Source of the DNA: DATJSJ01 sp035504175 | GTDB lineage: Bacteria > Pseudomonadota > Alphaproteobacteria > Acetobacterales > Acetobacteraceae | Direction: 5' to 3' | Length of the DNA: 16,437 nucleotides | Assembly (NCBI GenBank): GCA_035504175.1 | Contig: DATJSJ010000104.1 | Coordinates: forward strand, 1 to 16,437 | Shown here: positions 14,097 through 16,437 of the stretch, in pieces | Numbering within the stretch: the first letter of the stretch is position 1 | Layout of the letters: every line of letters starts with the position of its first letter | The notes under the pieces: generated by a model | Database searches by the model: none | The model's input: only the letters and a program-made list of their open reading frames with translations | Told to the model about the DNA's origin: nothing | Position numbers and translations under genes: made by a program

Positions 14097-16250
14097 ATGA
14101 CCGTGCGTCTGACCTCGATCCCGGCCTTCGGCGAGGCCGATCTGTCCAATTGCGAGCGCGAGCAGATCCACCTCGCCGGATCGATCCAACCCTGCGGCGC
14201 GCTGCTGGTGGCGCGCGAGCCGGAGCTCGCGATCGTGCAGGCGAGCGCGAATGCCGCCGGCCTGCTCGGCCTGGACGGGCCGATCACCGGCCGCCCGCTC
14301 ACGGCATTGCCCGGCGATCTCGCCAGCCGGATGCGGCCGCTGCTCGAGCTGCCGATGCGGACCGTTCCTGCCTCGCTCCGCTGCCATGTCGGCGCGCGCG
14401 GCGAGACGTTCGACGCGCTGCTGCACCGCCCGCCCGCCGGCGGCCTCGTCATCGAGCTCGCCCGTGCCGATCCGCCGCGCGACCTGTCGGGACTGCTCGA
14501 CCGGGCGCTGCACCACGTCCTCGCCAGCGCGTCGTTGCGCAGCCTGTGCGACGAGGCGGCGCGCTTCTTCCGCGAAGTCACCGGCTATGACCGCGTGATG
14601 GCCTACCGGTTCGACGAGGAGGGTCACGGCGAGGTCTTCGCCGAGGACCGGGCGCCGCATCTCGAGCCCTATCTCGGCAACCACTATCCCGCCTCCGACA
14701 TCCCGCAGATCGCCCGGCGGCTTTACGTGCGCAACCGCATCCGCGTGCTGGTCGATGTCGATTACGTGCCGGTGCCGGTCCAGCCGCGGCTGTCGCCCCT
14801 GACCGGGCGCGAGCTCGACATGTCGCTCTGCTTCCTGCGCAGCATTTCGCCGCTGCATCTGCAGTACCTGAAGAACATGGGCGTCGCCGCCACGATGGTC
14901 GCCTCGCTGGTGGTCGGCGGCCGGCTCTGGGGCCTGATCGCCTGTCACCATTATGCGCCGCGGCTGGTGCCGTTCGAGGTACGCGCGGTCGCGGAAGTGC
15001 TGGCCGAGGCGGTCGCGATCCGGATCGCGGCGCTCGAAAGCTTCGCCCAGGCGCAGGCCGAGATCGCGGTCCGCCGGCTGGAGCAGCGCATGGTCGAGGC
15101 GGTCGCGCGCAAGGGCGACTGGCGGGCGGCGCTGTTCGACGGGTCCGAGGCGCTGCTGCAGCCGCTCGGCGCCACCGGTGCCGCGCTGCTGTTCGAGGAC
15201 GAGACGCTGACCGTGGGCGAGGTTCCGGGCACGCCGGAGCTGCGTGCCATCGGCGCCTGGCTGGACGTGCAGCCGCAGCGCCCGGTGTTCGCTACCGCCG
15301 CGTTCGGGCTCGATGCGCCGGAATTCGCGCCGCTGCGCGCGATCGCGAGCGGCCTGGTGGCGGTGCCGCTCTCCGAGGCGCCGGGCGAATACCTGATCTG
15401 GTTCCGTCCGGAGCGTATCCACACCGTCACCTGGGGCGGCGATCCGTTCAAGCCCGTCATCGTCGGCAATGATCCGACCGAGCTGTCGCCGCGCCGGTCG
15501 TTCGCGCAATGGCACCAGGAGGTCGTGATGACCTCCGCGCCCTGGACGCCGGCGGAGCTGACCTCGGCGCGGCTGATCGGCGAGACGCTGACCGACGTGG
15601 TGTTGCAGTTCCGCGCCGTGCGCACGCTGATCGCGCGCGACCAGCTTGCGCAGGTGGAGGGACGCCTCGGCGCGGCGGCGCAGCCGGTGCTGATCGCCGA
15701 TCCCGCCGGCGCCGTGATCCTGAGCAACCGGCCCTGCCGGGATCTGCTGCAAGCCGCCGGCAGCATGCCGGCGCGCCTCGAGGATCTGGCGGCCTGCTGC
15801 GCCGATGCGGCGGAGATCCGCCGCCGTCTCGCCGCGGTGCTGCGCGAACGGCGTTACTGGCGGGGCGACATCCGCCTGCGTCTCGCCGATGGCGGGCAGC
15901 GGCCGTTGATGCTGCGCGTCGATCCGGTGCAGGCGGCGCCCGGGCGCGTGCTCGGCTTCGTGGTCATGCTGACCGATCTCACCGAGCGCAACGCCGCCGC
16001 GGCGGCGCGTCGGGCGTTCCAGGACGGCGTCGTCGATGAGCCGCCGCGCCGTGCCGGCCGATCGGATTCGCGCGCTGACCTCACCTTGCGGCGTCTGCTG
16101 TTGCCGATCGTCGAGAACGCGCAGGTTGCCGCGCTGGAGATCACCGACGGCGTCGAGATGGCGCGCATCCCGGAGATGCTGGACAGCGTGCGCGCGTCGG
16201 TCGCCCGTGCCGCGGAACTGCTGGAGCACATGCTGCGCCGCGCGCGGTAG
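14097..16250 (+). CDS. bphP: Bacteriophytochrome with PAS output, no histidine kinase
   Basis: The 717-residue protein has the PAS-GAF-PHY photosensor core and a C-terminal PAS domain. The biliverdin-binding Cys is C19 in LSNCERE. GAF motifs are YPASDIP at 197-203 (D201), H254 in HLQYLKNMG, and the LIACHHY segment. PHY carries the tongue motif PRRSF at 465-469 with SFAQWHQE. An output PAS lies at about 520-635 and a helical tail at about 660-717; no H-box, ATP-binding or GGDEF domain is present. This matches the architecture of the Bradyrhizobium phytochrome that controls PpsR by protein contact. Odd: the usual SIQPHG motif reads SIQPCG (C33), adding a second Cys near the chromophore, and the nearby IHxPG reads IHLAG. 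The start has GAAGGG upstream and follows ppsR by 27 bases, so the two are co-transcribed. Confidence 0.94.
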   Translation: MTVRLTSIPAFGEADLSNCEREQIHLAGSIQPCGALLVAREPELAIVQASANAAGLLGLDGPITGRPLTALPGDLASRMRPLLELPMRTVPASLRCHVGARGETFDALLHRPPAGGLVIELARADPPRDLSGLLDRALHHVLASASLRSLCDEAARFFREVTGYDRVMAYRFDEEGHGEVFAEDRAPHLEPYLGNHYPASDIPQIARRLYVRNRIRVLVDVDYVPVPVQPRLSPLTGRELDMSLCFLRSISPLHLQYLKNMGVAATMVASLVVGGRLWGLIACHHYAPRLVPFEVRAVAEVLAEAVAIRIAALESFAQAQAEIAVRRLEQRMVEAVARKGDWRAALFDGSEALLQPLGATGAALLFEDETLTVGEVPGTPELRAIGAWLDVQPQRPVFATAAFGLDAPEFAPLRAIASGLVAVPLSEAPGEYLIWFRPERIHTVTWGGDPFKPVIVGNDPTELSPRRSFAQWHQEVVMTSAPWTPAELTSARLIGETLTDVVLQFRAVRTLIARDQLAQVEGRLGAAAQPVLIADPAGAVILSNRPCRDLLQAAGSMPARLEDLAACCADAAEIRRRLAAVLRERRYWRGDIRLRLADGGQRPLMLRVDPVQAAPGRVLGFVVMLTDLTERNAAAAARRAFQDGVVDEPPRRAGRSDSRADLTLRRLLLPIVENAQVAALEITDGVEMARIPEMLDSVRASVARAAELLEHMLRRAR

Positions 16251-16252
16251 TG

Positions 16253-16378
16253 AGGAAGGCCAGGGCTCCGCCCTGGACCCGCTGGGGCCTGAGGCCCCAG
16301 ACCCCCATTCCTTAAGTGAAGGATTGCAAAGGCTAGCCTTTGCCGGGGTCCAGGGGCAGAGCCCCTGGCCTTCCTTTC
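16253..16378. repeat. Compound palindromic intergenic element (REP/BIME-like)
   Basis: Three perfect hairpins of 7-8 pairs stand near both ends and in the middle: CCAGGGC/GCCCTGG (16260-16276), CTGGGGCC/GGCCCCAG (16282-16300) and GCAAAGGC/GCCTTTGC (16326-16343), and a fourth, CCAGGGGC/GCCCCTGG (16350-16368), closes the element. The first and fourth are also imperfect reverse complements of each other including flanks (AGGAAGGCCAGGG at the left end, CCCTGGCCTTCCT at the right), so the whole can form a large cruciform. It begins right behind the bphP stop. I recall similar GGAAGGCCAGGGGCTCTGCC-like blocks between genes in Acetobacteraceae genomes; this is from memory. Confidence 0.6.
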
Positions 16379-16380
16379 CT
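16350..16380 (+). terminator. Possible Rho-independent terminator of ppsR-bphP
   Basis: The hairpin CCAGGGGC-AGA-GCCCCTGG is followed by the T-rich run CCTTCCTTTCCTT. It is the rightmost stem of the palindromic element and the best terminator candidate for the ppsR-bphP transcript. Confidence 0.4.
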
Positions 16381-16437
16381 TACTCCGGCGCCAACGGCGA
16401 GCAAGCGATCCCCACCGCCCGCGCCAGCACCACCAGC
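16380..16437 (-). CDS. Possible 3' end of a convergent gene (partial)
   Basis: On the minus strand the window edge reads LVVLARAVGIACSPLAPE followed by TAA (complement of 16380-16382). The residues look like a plausible protein end and the gene would converge on bphP, with the palindromic element between the two 3' ends. Eighteen codons are too few to name a product, and the frame may be open by chance. Confidence 0.3.
   Translation of the reverse strand, partial: LVVLARAVGIACSPLAPE

Noticed and set aside
12549..16229. Very long open frame on the minus strand (1226 codons) opposite ppsR and bphP
   Set aside because: It runs antisense to two well recognised genes, its translation is Arg/His/Gln/Ala-rich with no recognisable domain, and such antisense frames are expected in DNA of this GC content.

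Overview
The window is a GC-rich (roughly 70%) segment of a proteobacterial photosynthesis gene cluster, from an aerobic or facultative anoxygenic phototroph with bacteriochlorophyll a-type reaction centres. The gene content (oxygen-dependent cyclase AcsF, ALA synthase HemA of the alphaproteobacterial type, tetraheme PufC, PpsR paired with a bacteriophytochrome) points to Alphaproteobacteria. My best guess is Acetobacteraceae (Rhodopila/Acidiphilium relatives), but this is inferred from general likeness and not from a search.

Region 1 (1-6836, plus strand) is one tightly packed operon: bchM (5' end outside the window), lhaA, puhC, a small conserved-looking 93-aa gene, acsF, a puhE fused in frame to a COG0523/CobW-type metal-chaperone GTPase, and hemA. 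Four successive junctions are ATGA overlaps and the last two gaps are 12 and 14 bases. It combines tetrapyrrole synthesis (BchM, AcsF, HemA) with assembly factors (LhaA, PuhC, PuhE). In the usual order puhA and puhB lie between lhaA and puhC; here they are missing from that place.

Region 2 (6837-7793) holds a minus-strand gene for an exported SH3-domain protein and, between it and pufL, a compact control region: a sigma70-like promoter (TTGACA, 16 bases, TAGACT) whose -10 lies under a near-perfect TGT-N12-ACA palindrome, the PpsR/CrtJ operator pattern.

Region 3 (7794-12284, plus strand) is a reaction-centre operon in the order pufL-pufM-pufC-puhA-puhB, followed by a 27-codon gene for a hydrophobic peptide with its own good ribosome binding site. 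All structural subunits of the reaction centre (L, M, cytochrome, H) plus the assembly factor PuhB are together, and no pufB/pufA antenna genes precede pufL. PufL/PufM show a rearranged acidic residue pattern near the QB site. A strong GC hairpin follows.

Region 4 (12675-16250, plus strand) is the regulatory pair ppsR-bphP: a PAS/Fis-type repressor that probably binds the operator in region 2, and a phytochrome with a PAS output and no kinase domain, expected to antagonise PpsR under far-red light. The window ends with a compound palindromic repeat (about 16253-16378) and possibly the last codons of a convergent gene.

The most notable points are the single pufLMC-puhAB operon without antenna genes, the PuhE-COG0523 fusion, the 27-aa membrane peptide, and the unusual residues in PufL/PufM, PpsR and BphP.
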